Shown one piece after another: positions 30,522 to 40,470 of a DNA stretch of 64,000 nucleotides. The notes under the pieces are model-generated. The model did not search any database, was not told where the DNA came from, and worked only from the letters and a program-made list of their open reading frames with translations. The stretch lies in NCBI GenBank assembly GCA_902623495.1, contig CACNTW010000002.1, positions 165,532 through 229,531 of the forward strand, given 5' to 3'. The DNA comes from an uncultured Pelagibacteraceae bacterium (lineage in GTDB: Bacteria > Pseudomonadota > Alphaproteobacteria > Pelagibacterales > Pelagibacteraceae). The position numbers were made by a program, and so were the translations under genes. Numbering within the stretch: position 1 is the stretch's first letter; every line of letters starts with the position of its first letter.

Positions 30522-33059
30522 TTATTGATTTCTAATTAGTGGATATACTTTGGGATTTAGGTATTTAAGATTAGTTAGCATAATTAAAATTAAGGTTACC
30601 ATTCCTATGGAAGCACTAAGATAAATTAAAACCTTAAAATCAAATTTCCAAACTAATTCAAAAATATTCTCCATAATAAATTTTGAACCTATCACTGCAA
30701 AAAAGATTGCGATTAATATTACCGACATAAAAATAATTATAAATTCTATCAAAGATGAGAATATAATTTCTTTTTTTGAAAAACCTAAAATTTTAAATAC
30801 AAGATTTTGGTACTCTTTTACTTTTCCTTGAACCATTATAGCACTTGAGATCACAATTAATCCAACGACAATTGTTACTCCAGAAATTAATGTTACAGCT
30901 ATAAAAACTTTGTTTAAAACAGCTGTTACTTTGTTTAAGTAATCAGCAATTTTTATCATAGACAAACTCGGTAATACTTCTAACATTTTGGTTTCATCAA
31001 AATTATCTGGATTTTTAAACTTAGCAGTTGCTAAATATTCATGTGGAATATTTTTTGCAAATTGTGGATTAAATAACATCGCAAAATTAATACTTAGATC
31101 ACGATAATTAACTTCTCTAAAATTAACTATTTCTCCATCAATTTCTCGACCATAAATGTTTAAAGTAAAAATATCACCCAACTCAATATTAAAATCTTTA
31201 GCCACTTTTGCATCAAGTGATATCTGAAGTTGGTTAGGCTTAGATAAATCCCACCATTCCCCTTTTAAAATTGGGTTATCTTTAGGTATATTTTCAACCC
31301 AAGACGATCTTCTTTCACTTCCAATTACCCAATAACTGTCATTATCTGGTTTAATATAACTATTTGGATTTACACCATTAATTTTTACTATTCCAGAAGA
31401 AACCATAGGCACTATTTCAATGTTCGCATCAGGGTTCATTTTGTAAACACCTTTTTCAAATTTTTTCTTTTCACCTTTTTGAATTCCAACAAAAAAATAA
31501 TCAGGTGCAATATCTGGAATAGATCTTGCAATTTCTCTTTTAAAATTTGTTCCAACTAAAGCTAAAGTTAATAATAAAGTTACACCTAAGCCTAAAGACA
31601 TAATCGTTATAGGAGTGATACTTTTTGTTTGAGTTATATTTTTTATCGATACTTTTAAAGAGATATTTGAAATAAAATTAAACTTTTTCAGTAAATAAAT
31701 TATAATTTTCGAAAGTAAAAAAAATACAATTAGACATACAAAAAAGGCCAGAAAATAACCCAAGCTATAAGAAGGTCTTTCAGATCCTAGTGTAAACAAT
31801 AAAACTAAAAATGATAATAAGATAAAACTCAAAATAACTGACTTTTTTGAATAATAAAATTGTAGGTTTTGGAATACATTTCTAAATAGGTTTGATGCTT
31901 TAACTTGATCAATTGAACTTATTGTTGGTATTGAAAAAATTATAAGAACTAACAAACCTACAATAAATATTTTTATAAAATTAATTAAAGAGAATTTTGG
32001 ATAAACATTTAATCCCAACCCATCAGATAAATATTTATCTGCAATTGGTACAATTAAAAAACTTGAGCCATAAGAAATTACAGTAATAATAAATAATAAT
32101 ATTAATAATTGAAGATAATAAAGTGTTTTTATATTCCCTGAATAAAATCCTACAGCTTTTCTTACAGCAATAGACATATTATTCTGGTTTATAAAAGACA
32201 ACAATGTATTAGCGATACCAATTCCAGCGATTAACATTGCACTAATTGAAACTAAAGATAGAAATTGGGAAAAATTATTAATTATCCTTTTTAAGCCACT
32301 AGCTGAATTCTCTGGAAATCTAAGTTTTACTTTTTGGTCATCTTTAAAAATATCTTTGATCTTACTTTCTATTTTTTCTGGATCATCACTTGGTTTAAAC
32401 TTTACTTTATATTCATAATTTAAAAAACTACCTATTCCATTCAGTTTTAGTATCTCCAAAGTTTGTTTTCCTGCTAGTGCCCAATCTCCAAAAGCTACAA
32501 ACCCACTTACATCAGGTACAGATTTTATAATTCCAACAACTATGAAACTTTGATCTTGTACCTTAACTTTGTCATTTATTTTTATCTTTAAAGTTTTTGA
32601 TAAACTTTCATTAATTAAAATTGTCTTGGGTTCCTTTTGCATTCTTTCATAAGCATCTTCTGGCTCATAAACAACTTCACCGTACAACGGATATTTTTCA
32701 TCAACTGTTTTAATTCTTGTAAATAATGATTTATTTTTTTCTCTGCCTGTCGTTGAAAGCATTGTACTGAACTCTATCATTTGTGAGACAGTTGAAAATT
32801 CCTTTACTTTATTGACCAAATTAAGATCCCCCTGATTACGGTTATAATCGATTTCGAGATCTCCACCCAAAAGAACTTTTGCATTATCATTAAGCTCTCT
32901 TTTTAAACTATCTTCGATTGTAAAGATGGCACTTAAAATAAAAAGACTGATAAAAAGCGTTATAATAATGCTTGAAATTTTTTTATAATTTCTGCTTAAA
33001 TCCTTTAAAGCATACTTGAATATTAAACTTAACTTCGAAGAATTATTTAATTTTTCCAT
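30522..33059 (-). CDS. ybbP: YbbP-like ABC transporter permease (FtsX family)
   Basis: 845 aa, duplicated FtsX/MacB-type membrane units; downstream of and overlapping the ATPase gene. Confidence 0.87.
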   Translation of the reverse strand: MEKLNNSSKLSLIFKYALKDLSRNYKKISSIIITLFISLFILSAIFTIEDSLKRELNDNAKVLLGGDLEIDYNRNQGDLNLVNKVKEFSTVSQMIEFSTMLSTTGREKNKSLFTRIKTVDEKYPLYGEVVYEPEDAYERMQKEPKTILINESLSKTLKIKINDKVKVQDQSFIVVGIIKSVPDVSGFVAFGDWALAGKQTLEILKLNGIGSFLNYEYKVKFKPSDDPEKIESKIKDIFKDDQKVKLRFPENSASGLKRIINNFSQFLSLVSISAMLIAGIGIANTLLSFINQNNMSIAVRKAVGFYSGNIKTLYYLQLLILLFIITVISYGSSFLIVPIADKYLSDGLGLNVYPKFSLINFIKIFIVGLLVLIIFSIPTISSIDQVKASNLFRNVFQNLQFYYSKKSVILSFILLSFLVLLFTLGSERPSYSLGYFLAFFVCLIVFFLLSKIIIYLLKKFNFISNISLKVSIKNITQTKSITPITIMSLGLGVTLLLTLALVGTNFKREIARSIPDIAPDYFFVGIQKGEKKKFEKGVYKMNPDANIEIVPMVSSGIVKINGVNPNSYIKPDNDSYWVIGSERRSSWVENIPKDNPILKGEWWDLSKPNQLQISLDAKVAKDFNIELGDIFTLNIYGREIDGEIVNFREVNYRDLSINFAMLFNPQFAKNIPHEYLATAKFKNPDNFDETKMLEVLPSLSMIKIADYLNKVTAVLNKVFIAVTLISGVTIVVGLIVISSAIMVQGKVKEYQNLVFKILGFSKKEIIFSSLIEFIIIFMSVILIAIFFAVIGSKFIMENIFELVWKFDFKVLIYLSASIGMVTLILIMLTNLKYLNPKVYPLIRNQ

Positions 33060-33708
33060 CTTTGATTTTAATTTTTCGTTTTGCTTTGTCTGCTAATCTT
33101 GGATCATGCGTTACCATTATTAAAGAAGAACCTTCTTCTTTGACGTATTTAAATAAAATTTCAGAGATCATTATTGAGTTTTCGGTATCTAGATTACCAG
33201 TTGGTTCATCAGCTAAAATCAAATCTGGTTTCATTGCAATAGCCCTTGCAATCGCTACACGTTGTTGCTCTCCGCCAGATAATTGACTTGGAAGATTATT
33301 GAGTCTATGTTTTAGACCAAATCGATCTAATAAACTTTTTGCTTCTTTCTCAGGATTTTTAAATTCATTAAGTTCAAGTGTTAAAGCTACATTTTCAACA
33401 GCTGTATAATTTGGAATTAAATAGAAAGATTGAAATATAATTCCTATATTTTGCTTTCTAATTTCAGATACTTCGTCTTCATTAAGATTTGTTATTTCCC
33501 TGTCTTGAAATATAATTTTCCCTGAGGTTGGACGTTCTAGTCCACCAATAAGCATAATCAAGCTTGTTTTTCCTGACCCACTTTCTCCAACCACAGATAC
33601 AGTTTCTTTTTTTTTTATAGTTAAATCAATATTTTTTAAAACATTGATATTGTCCTTCCCAGTTTGGTATTTGAGATTTATTTTTTTTAATTTAAGAAGT
33701 GTGTTCAT
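33043..33708 (-). CDS. ybbA: YbbA-like ABC transporter ATPase
   Basis: Start revised to MNTLLKLKKINLKYQTG; VVGESGSGKTSLIMLIGGLERPTSG, LSGGEQQRVAIARAIAMKPDLILADEPTGNLD. Confidence 0.92.
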   Translation of the reverse strand: MNTLLKLKKINLKYQTGKDNINVLKNIDLTIKKKETVSVVGESGSGKTSLIMLIGGLERPTSGKIIFQDREITNLNEDEVSEIRKQNIGIIFQSFYLIPNYTAVENVALTLELNEFKNPEKEAKSLLDRFGLKHRLNNLPSQLSGGEQQRVAIARAIAMKPDLILADEPTGNLDTENSIMISEILFKYVKEEGSSLIMVTHDPRLADKAKRKIKIKDGKIK

Positions 33709-34315
33709 GAATAAAAGTTTATTTATAAAAATATTGTTATTCTTTCTAGTGCACATAAATGCAAGTGCAATAGAAAAGGTTATATTATTCGGCGATAGTT
33801 TAATGGCGGGTTATGGTCTACCTAAAGAACAACACTTATCTTTGGTTTTAGAAAGTAATCTCGTTAGGAGTGGTTTAAATATTAAGGTAATAAATGGAAG
33901 TGTGTCAGGAAGTACTTCATCTGGTGGATTGAATAGAGCAGAATGGAGTTTATCAGAACCCGGTATTGATCTAATCATTCTTGGTCTTGGGGCAAATGAT
34001 ATGCTTAGAGGAATTCAACCAGATGAAACTGAAAGAAATTTAGAAGAAATAATTAAAATTGCTAATAGTAAAAAAATAAAAATTATAATAGCTGGGATGG
34101 TTGCGCCAACATCTCATGGAACTACATATAAAAAAAATTTTGATGCTATTTATCCTAAATTGTCAAAAAAATATAATTTACCTTTAATTCCATTTTTGCT
34201 AGAGGGTGTTGCTCTTGATCCAAATCTAAATCAACAAGATGGCATACATCCTAACAAAGCTGGAACAATAGTTATAAGTAATACAATTCAAGATATTATT
34301 TCAAAAAATTATTAA
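33707..34315 (+). CDS. tesA: arylesterase/acyl-CoA thioesterase I-like (SGNH hydrolase, TesA family)
   Basis: Start revised to MNKSLFIKILLFFLVHINASA; ILFGDSLMAGYGLP, ILGLGANDMLRGI, DGIHPNKAGT. Confidence 0.93.
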   Translation: MNKSLFIKILLFFLVHINASAIEKVILFGDSLMAGYGLPKEQHLSLVLESNLVRSGLNIKVINGSVSGSTSSGGLNRAEWSLSEPGIDLIILGLGANDMLRGIQPDETERNLEEIIKIANSKKIKIIIAGMVAPTSHGTTYKKNFDAIYPKLSKKYNLPLIPFLLEGVALDPNLNQQDGIHPNKAGTIVISNTIQDIISKNY

Positions 34316-34321
34316 TCGGAT

Positions 34322-35323
34322 ATGAAAAAAAAATATCATCATTCAGCAAATGGCACATTTCGTAATCCTGAAGGATCAAAGGTGATTGATATGAATTTCA
34401 ATTGGTCGTTTAAGGTATTTAACCAAGAAAAAAAAAAATTAGATATGACTTTTCCTGAAAGTAATATCATTAAAAAAGAAAAAGTTTTATCGGATTTAAA
34501 TAATTTCCAAAAAGAAGATTATGTAGCGTGGATAGGTCATGCAACATTTTTATTAAAATTAGGGGAAATAACAATAATAACAGATCCAGTTTTTTCAAAA
34601 AATGCAGGACCTTTATTTTTTGGGCCAAAGAGATTTACTGAACCAGCATTAAAACTTAATGAGATACCAAGAACAGATATTTTTCTACTAACTCACAATC
34701 ACTACGATCATCAAGACATGAAAACAATAATGAGATTTCCTTATAAAGATTCTAAAGTTTTGGTACCTTTAGGACTAAAAAAATATTTTAAAATTAATAG
34801 ATTTAAAGATGTAAATGAAATGGATTGGTATGATCAAATAAGAATAAATCATAACTTAAATATTACTTTTTTGCCATCAGTCCACTGGTCAAAAAGGAGT
34901 TTAACGGATACTAACAAAACTTTATGGGGTAGCTATTTGATTGAATACAAGGGAAAAAAAATATTATTTTCATGTGATACTGGTGTTGGAAAAATATATA
35001 AAGAATTGGGAGATAAATACGGTCCAATTGATTTAACATTTATTAACATTGGCGCATATAATTTTTATCCTATGGCATCAATTAAAGATTCTTCTGCTTA
35101 CCACACTAACCCTGAAGAAGCCCTTGGACTTGCTAAAGATTTAAAAAGTAAAAAAGTAATTGGAATGCATTGGGGAACTTTTGTCTTATCACTTGAACCA
35201 ATATTAGAGCCCCCTTTAAGGTTTAAGCAAAATGCAGAAAAATTTGGATTTAAAAAAGATGATGCAATTATTTTTAAAATTGGTGAATTTAAATTATTTA
35301 AGGAGCTTTTTGATACTAACTAG
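34322..35323 (+). CDS. MBL-fold metal-dependent hydrolase (NAPE-PLD-like)
   Basis: HHSANGTFRNPEGS, WIGHATFLLKLG, LLTHNHYDHQDMKTI, HWGTFVLSLEPILEPP. Confidence 0.92.
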   Translation: MKKKYHHSANGTFRNPEGSKVIDMNFNWSFKVFNQEKKKLDMTFPESNIIKKEKVLSDLNNFQKEDYVAWIGHATFLLKLGEITIITDPVFSKNAGPLFFGPKRFTEPALKLNEIPRTDIFLLTHNHYDHQDMKTIMRFPYKDSKVLVPLGLKKYFKINRFKDVNEMDWYDQIRINHNLNITFLPSVHWSKRSLTDTNKTLWGSYLIEYKGKKILFSCDTGVGKIYKELGDKYGPIDLTFINIGAYNFYPMASIKDSSAYHTNPEEALGLAKDLKSKKVIGMHWGTFVLSLEPILEPPLRFKQNAEKFGFKKDDAIIFKIGEFKLFKELFDTN

Positions 35324-36382
35324 AATTTTCCATCAACCATAATCCATCTTGATTTAAAAAATATAGTTTACCATTTATAGGATGAATTTGTATGTCTCTG
35401 ATTCTTCCAATTTTATCTTTAAATATTATTTCCTCTTTTACGTTTGATAAATCATTAAACTCTAATTTTCTTAAGGACTTATCTTTAAGAGAAGTAATTA
35501 ATGCATGACCATTCCATTCTTTAAATTCATTGCCTCTATAAATTGTGATTGCACTTGTGGCTATAGATGGAACCCAATATTGAATGGCTTTTGTAAAGCC
35601 GGGTTTCCATTTTGGCCCTATTGGTATACCTGAATAATTTGTGCCACCCCATCCAAGAATTTTCCAACCATAATTTTCACCTTTCTTTGCTTCACCAAAC
35701 CAATCGCCTCCTTTTGCACCATGATTACTCATATAAATTTTTCCATCAAAAGGTGATAAAGCTAAACCTTGAGGATTTCTTACACCAATTTGATATATTT
35801 CAGGTAGCCAGTCTGATTTTCCCTCAAAACGAGGATTGTCTTTTGGAATGCTACCATCTAGATAAATTCTAATTATACTTCCTGGATGTTTATTTCCATC
35901 TTGAGCAATCATTCCTCCACCTCTTTCACCTGCAGAAGCAAATAAATAATTCTCTTTAATTACCAGTCTTGAACCAAAATGATAAGGCGAGTCAATCGGT
36001 GGATTGGCTTGAAAAATATTTTTAAAATTTAATTTGTTTTTATTAAATTTTGCACGTGCAATTGAAGTACTAGTCTTCCAATTATTTCTATTTTCTGTGT
36101 ATGAGATGTAAGTGTAATCTTCATGATACAGAATATCCAATAATCCTCCCTGTCCATATTCTACAAAATTTAAGTTATGACCAATTTCACTTACCTCTCT
36201 TGTTGAAATATTAACAAGTTTTATTTTGCCACCTTTCTCGGTAACAATCATTTCATTATCATTAACGAACGACGAACCCCAAGGTGCTTCTAATTCAATA
36301 ATTTTATTAAAATTAAAATTTTTACTAAATGAATTAGTTGAGAATAATATTAAGGATAAAAGAAATAATAATTTCTTCACTC
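35316..36382 (-). CDS. PQQ-dependent sugar dehydrogenase-like beta-propeller protein
   Basis: APWGSSFVNDNEMIVTEKGGKIKLV, ERGGGMIAQDGNKHPGSIIRIYLDGSIPKDNP, YQIGVRNPQGLALSP; likely GTG start (VKKLLFLLSL...) near 36382, approximate. Confidence 0.88.
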
Positions 36383-37092
36383 TATGAAAGTTTTGATCTA
36401 CCACCATCGACAGCAATAATTTGTCCTGTAACCCAAGAACTGTCTTCAGTTATCAGAAATTTTGCAAGCGAAGCTGAGTCTTTACCTTCCCCAAGTCTTT
36501 TTAATGGATGGGCTTTTGCTATTCCATCAGCTAAAACTTTATTTTTAAGCATTGGCTCTGCAATTTTTGAATTAGTTAAACTTGGAGCAATGCAATTTAC
36601 TCTTATGTTAGGAGCAAATTCTGCTGCTAAAGAAACAGTTAATCCTTCAACAGCTGCTTTAGTTGAAGCTATAATTGCATGATTTGTAAAACCCCTTTGA
36701 GCAGCAACAGTTGAAAACAAAACAATCGATCCTTTATTTTTTTTTAAACTTTCTTGATAACCTTTAATTAAATCTACTGCGGAATATAAATTTAGTTTCA
36801 TACATTTTGTAAAATCGTTTTCTGAAACCATTCTCAAAGGTTTTAAATCAATTGAACCAACACAATAAGCTATACCTTTGATATCATCTATTTCGGACTT
36901 AATCTTTTCAACAAAACCATTTTCTAAAACATCAGAGACTGTATATTTACAATTTAGTTTTTCAGACAAAGATTTTGTTCTTTCTTCATCCCTACCGATT
37001 AAATGTACTTCTTTGCCGGCTGCGTATAACTGTTCAGCTAAATTTGATCCGATAGATCCTGTCGCACCTACTACTAAATATTTTTCTGACAT
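36382..37092 (-). CDS. short-chain dehydrogenase/reductase
   Basis: YLVVGATGSIGSNLAEQL, Tyr-less HAIIASTKAAVEGLTVSLAAEFAPNIRVNCIAPS, WVTGQIIAVDGG. Confidence 0.88.
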   Translation of the reverse strand: MSEKYLVVGATGSIGSNLAEQLYAAGKEVHLIGRDEERTKSLSEKLNCKYTVSDVLENGFVEKIKSEIDDIKGIAYCVGSIDLKPLRMVSENDFTKCMKLNLYSAVDLIKGYQESLKKNKGSIVLFSTVAAQRGFTNHAIIASTKAAVEGLTVSLAAEFAPNIRVNCIAPSLTNSKIAEPMLKNKVLADGIAKAHPLKRLGEGKDSASLAKFLITEDSSWVTGQIIAVDGGRSKLS

Positions 37093-37119
37093 AAATTTTT
37101 AAAGGGTTATATATAGTTA

Positions 37120-38610
37120 ATGAAATTATTTTTTCTACTTGGAAATCAGCTTTTCTCAGAAAAATATCTAGAAAAGTACAGAAAAGACCACTTTTTCTTT
37201 ATGGCTGAAGATTATCAGCTTTGTACGTATGAAAAGCATCATAAACAAAAGATATTATTGTTCTTATCTTGCATGCGATCTCACGCAGATAGACTAAAAA
37301 AAAATAAATTTAAATTAGAATATTCTTCGATCGAGGATAAATCTTTCAATCTGGATTACACAGAAAAATTAAAAAAAATAATTAAAGCAAAAAAAATTAA
37401 AGAAATTTCAAGTTTCGAAATTGAGGATAAGTTTTTTGAAAATAAAATTACTAATTTTTTAAAAAAGGAAAAAATTAAATGGAATATTATTCAAACACCA
37501 ATGTTTTTAAATTCTAGAGAAAAATTTAAAAACTATTTATCGAAATCAAAAAAACCTTTTATGGCAGTTTTTTATAAAGAGACTAGAAGAGATTTGGATA
37601 TACTCATGAAAAAAGATGGTAATCCAGAAGGAGGCAAATGGAGTTTTGACGAAGAAAATCGAAATAAACTTCCAAAAAATATATCTATACCCAAATTTCC
37701 TAAAATTACTGAGACTGTTCATACGAAAAAACTAAAAATTTTAATTGATAAAAATTTTAAAAGTCACCCAGGTAATACGAAAGATTTTTGGTTTGCTACG
37801 GAATATGATGATGTAATTAAATTATTAAATTTTTTTATTAAAGAGAAATCAAATTTATTTGGGGATTATGAAGATGCAGTTGATCAGAAAGACAATATAT
37901 TATTTCATAGTGCTTTAAGTCCTTACATCAATTTAGGTCTTATCACTCCAGAATTTATAATTAAAAAAGTTTTAGATTTTCACAACAAAAATAAAATAAG
38001 ATTAAATTCCTTAGAGGGTTATATTCGTCAAGTAATCGGGTGGAGAGAATTTATGAGGGGAATATATCAAAGCTATTCAAAAGAAATGGAAACTAGAAAT
38101 TTTTTTAAACAAAATAGAAAAATGAAAAACTCATGGTACGAAGGAACAACAGGATTACCACCTTTAGATTATGCTATTAAAAATGCAGTGAATTATGGTT
38201 GGTCACATCATATTGAAAGGTTAATGATCTTATCAAACATAATGAATTTATGTGAAGTTAAGCCAACGTATGTTTACAAATGGTTTATGGAAATGTTTGT
38301 AGATTCCTCTGACTGGGTAATGGTTCCGAATGTTTATGGAATGGGGCTTTTCAGTGATGGAGGAATCTTTGCAACAAAACCATATATTTGCGGCTCCGCT
38401 TATTTCATGAAAATGATGGATTTTAAAAAAGGAGAATGGTGCAATACCATGGATGGTCTTTATTGGAGATTCATAAATAGAAATAGAGCCTTCTTTTTAA
38501 AAAATCCTAGACTTTCTATGATGGTTAGAATTTTTGATAAAATGAAACCTGATAGAAAAAAATTAATTTTAGCTGAGGCAGAAAAATTTATTAAACAAAA
38601 TACTGCATAG
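37120..38610 (+). CDS. cryptochrome/photolyase-related protein (COG3046; FeS-BCP/(6-4) photolyase-like)
   Basis: FFLLGNQLF...MAEDYQLCTYEKHHKQKILLFLSCMRSHAD, GYIRQVIGWREFMRGIY, CEVKPTYVYKWFMEMFVDSSDWVMVPNVYGMGLFSDGGIFATKPYICGSAYFMKM. Confidence 0.95.
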   Translation: MKLFFLLGNQLFSEKYLEKYRKDHFFFMAEDYQLCTYEKHHKQKILLFLSCMRSHADRLKKNKFKLEYSSIEDKSFNLDYTEKLKKIIKAKKIKEISSFEIEDKFFENKITNFLKKEKIKWNIIQTPMFLNSREKFKNYLSKSKKPFMAVFYKETRRDLDILMKKDGNPEGGKWSFDEENRNKLPKNISIPKFPKITETVHTKKLKILIDKNFKSHPGNTKDFWFATEYDDVIKLLNFFIKEKSNLFGDYEDAVDQKDNILFHSALSPYINLGLITPEFIIKKVLDFHNKNKIRLNSLEGYIRQVIGWREFMRGIYQSYSKEMETRNFFKQNRKMKNSWYEGTTGLPPLDYAIKNAVNYGWSHHIERLMILSNIMNLCEVKPTYVYKWFMEMFVDSSDWVMVPNVYGMGLFSDGGIFATKPYICGSAYFMKMMDFKKGEWCNTMDGLYWRFINRNRAFFLKNPRLSMMVRIFDKMKPDRKKLILAEAEKFIKQNTA

Positions 38611-38738
38611 TGAGAAAAGAAAATTTACCCACAAAAATTTGCCCTGTATGTAAGAGACCTTTTACTTGGAGAAAAAAATGGAAATTAAACTGGGATAAAG
38701 TGAAATATTGTTCTAAGAAATGTTCAAAGAACAACTAA
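38610..38738 (+). CDS. DUF2256-like small zinc-ribbon protein (42 aa)
   Basis: Hand translation from GTG overlapping the photolyase stop (TAGTG): VRKENLPTKICPVCKRPFTWRKKWKLNWDKVKYCSKKCSKNN; CxxCxRPFxWRKKW...YCSxxC motif; below the ORF-track cutoff. Confidence 0.88.
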   Translation: MRKENLPTKICPVCKRPFTWRKKWKLNWDKVKYCSKKCSKNN

Positions 38739-38808
38739 GAATTTAATTTTAATAATTATTTAATCTTTCTGAAATAATTTTGTATCTTATTTAAATTATA
38801 AATTTTTC

Positions 38809-40197
38809 ATGCAAAGAAATTTAGTACTAATTCTATTATTAATACTTTTCAACAGTTCACAATCTCTAGCAAAAACATTTAATGTCAAAAATTCAAAAGA
38901 TTCTGGTCCTGAAAGTCTAAGGCATGCACTTTTAAAGGCATCTAAAAGTAAAGAATCATCAAAAATATTAATTACAACTGAAGATGAAATAATTATTAAT
39001 TCAACTTTAGAATATACAGGACTACAACCCCTAGATATAGTAGGGTCAGGACAGTCTATTAAAACTACCCAAAATCAAACACTCCTCTTTGTTTCAAATG
39101 GTGCTGACCTTACAATATCTAATTTAAATTTTTATGGAGTAGGTGGATTTAGTATTAAAAAAGGAGGATGGGGCAAAGGTATATTTGTAGATGTTAGAGA
39201 CGACCAAAAAGGTTTAGTAAATGTAATTTTAAATAACGTTTCTGTTAACGATGTTGCCAGTCATGGAATTCATATTTCTGACTGCAGTCTAGCCGATGAC
39301 TGTGGTGGTGGACAAGGCGGTGGGGGAGAAGGTTCAGATGCTTCCATTAAAGTTGTAGTTGATAATTTAACAATTAGTAATGTAGGAAATGGAAGATTTG
39401 ATGCGGATGGATTTAGGATTGATGAAAGAGGCATTGGTGATATCGATTTCAAAGCAAGTAACTCTCTGTTTACTCTTGTTGGTGCGGATGGAGTTGAGTT
39501 AGATGAAGGTAATGCTGGAAATGTTAATGCTACAGTAAATAATTCATCTTTTGTTTTAAATGGAGCATATTGTGATCCAAAACTTTTAAAACCATTTATG
39601 CCCAAACAAGATGAAGGTGAATTTGATGATAATGTGAGAAAAGAAGACAGTATACCTGGAAAGATTAAGGGTACCCCAGATGATAGATGTTTTGAGAGAG
39701 AAGTTGATTTGTATGACTCTGGTTTTGTTAAAGAATTTGAATTTGGCATAGATTTAGATGATGGTTTTGATATTGATGAAGCTGGTCCCGGAAATTTAGT
39801 TGTTACCATTAATAACTCATTTATAAATGGAAATTTAGACGAAGGTTTAGATTTTGATGAAGCAAATAATGGTGATATATTTTTAACTATCAACAACACT
39901 ATTTCTATAAATAACACAGACGATGGTTTTAAAAATTCTGAAGAAGATGATGGTTCAGTTATAGCAAGTATTGATGGTGTAATTGCTGTAAAAAATGGTG
40001 GTAAAGGAATTGTGCTTGAAGAGGAAGGTGTAGGTGATGTGAGAGCGTTTATTGAAAGTACAATTACAAACACTAATGATGATAGCGATAAAACTGGATT
40101 AGAGGCAGTGCAAGAAGATGTTGGATCTGGTATTATAAAAATTGTTAATTCTCAGTTGTTTGATGGTATTGATGCTGAAGGTGTCCAGCTAAAATAG
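38809..40197 (+). CDS. secreted parallel beta-helix repeat protein with acidic repeats
   Basis: Signal peptide, LRHALLKASKS-type beta-helix N-cap, repeated units such as DGFDIDEAGPGNLVVTINNSFI and EGLDFDEANNGDIFLTINNTIS. Confidence 0.82.
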   Translation: MQRNLVLILLLILFNSSQSLAKTFNVKNSKDSGPESLRHALLKASKSKESSKILITTEDEIIINSTLEYTGLQPLDIVGSGQSIKTTQNQTLLFVSNGADLTISNLNFYGVGGFSIKKGGWGKGIFVDVRDDQKGLVNVILNNVSVNDVASHGIHISDCSLADDCGGGQGGGGEGSDASIKVVVDNLTISNVGNGRFDADGFRIDERGIGDIDFKASNSLFTLVGADGVELDEGNAGNVNATVNNSSFVLNGAYCDPKLLKPFMPKQDEGEFDDNVRKEDSIPGKIKGTPDDRCFEREVDLYDSGFVKEFEFGIDLDDGFDIDEAGPGNLVVTINNSFINGNLDEGLDFDEANNGDIFLTINNTISINNTDDGFKNSEEDDGSVIASIDGVIAVKNGGKGIVLEEEGVGDVRAFIESTITNTNDDSDKTGLEAVQEDVGSGIIKIVNSQLFDGIDAEGVQLK

Positions 40198-40198
40198 A

Positions 40199-40429
40199 TT
40201 AACAACAAGAACAACTTGTCTTTTTCTCTGATTTTTTTTCTTCAATTACTTCTTCCCTAGCTGCTGATTGTTCAAGAATTTTTGCTTCTGCAGTTTCTTT
40301 CTCTTTTAATATTTTATTTTCGATATATGCATAAAGAGAGTTGAAACCTAATTTTGAAGCTTTCTTTTCTTCGTAATTCCTTCTGCCTTTAAGATTTTCA
40401 ATAATTTCAAGAACTTGTGGGTTATTCAT
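40199..40429 (-). CDS. small hypothetical protein with C-terminal CSCC
   Basis: 76 aa, charged helix-rich, ends ...KKSEKKTSCSCC; tail-to-tail with the beta-helix gene. Confidence 0.6.
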   Translation of the reverse strand: MNNPQVLEIIENLKGRRNYEEKKASKLGFNSLYAYIENKILKEKETAEAKILEQSAAREEVIEEKKSEKKTSCSCC

Positions 40430-40470
40430 ATTATGGTTATCTCATAATTTTGATAATTTACAATAGTTCT

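Noticed and set aside
39270-40073. 267-aa minus-strand ORF opposite the beta-helix gene
   Set aside because: Low-complexity Ser/Pro-rich mirror of GAT/GAA-rich acidic repeats; no start context; the + strand has signal peptide and repeats, so this is a shadow ORF.
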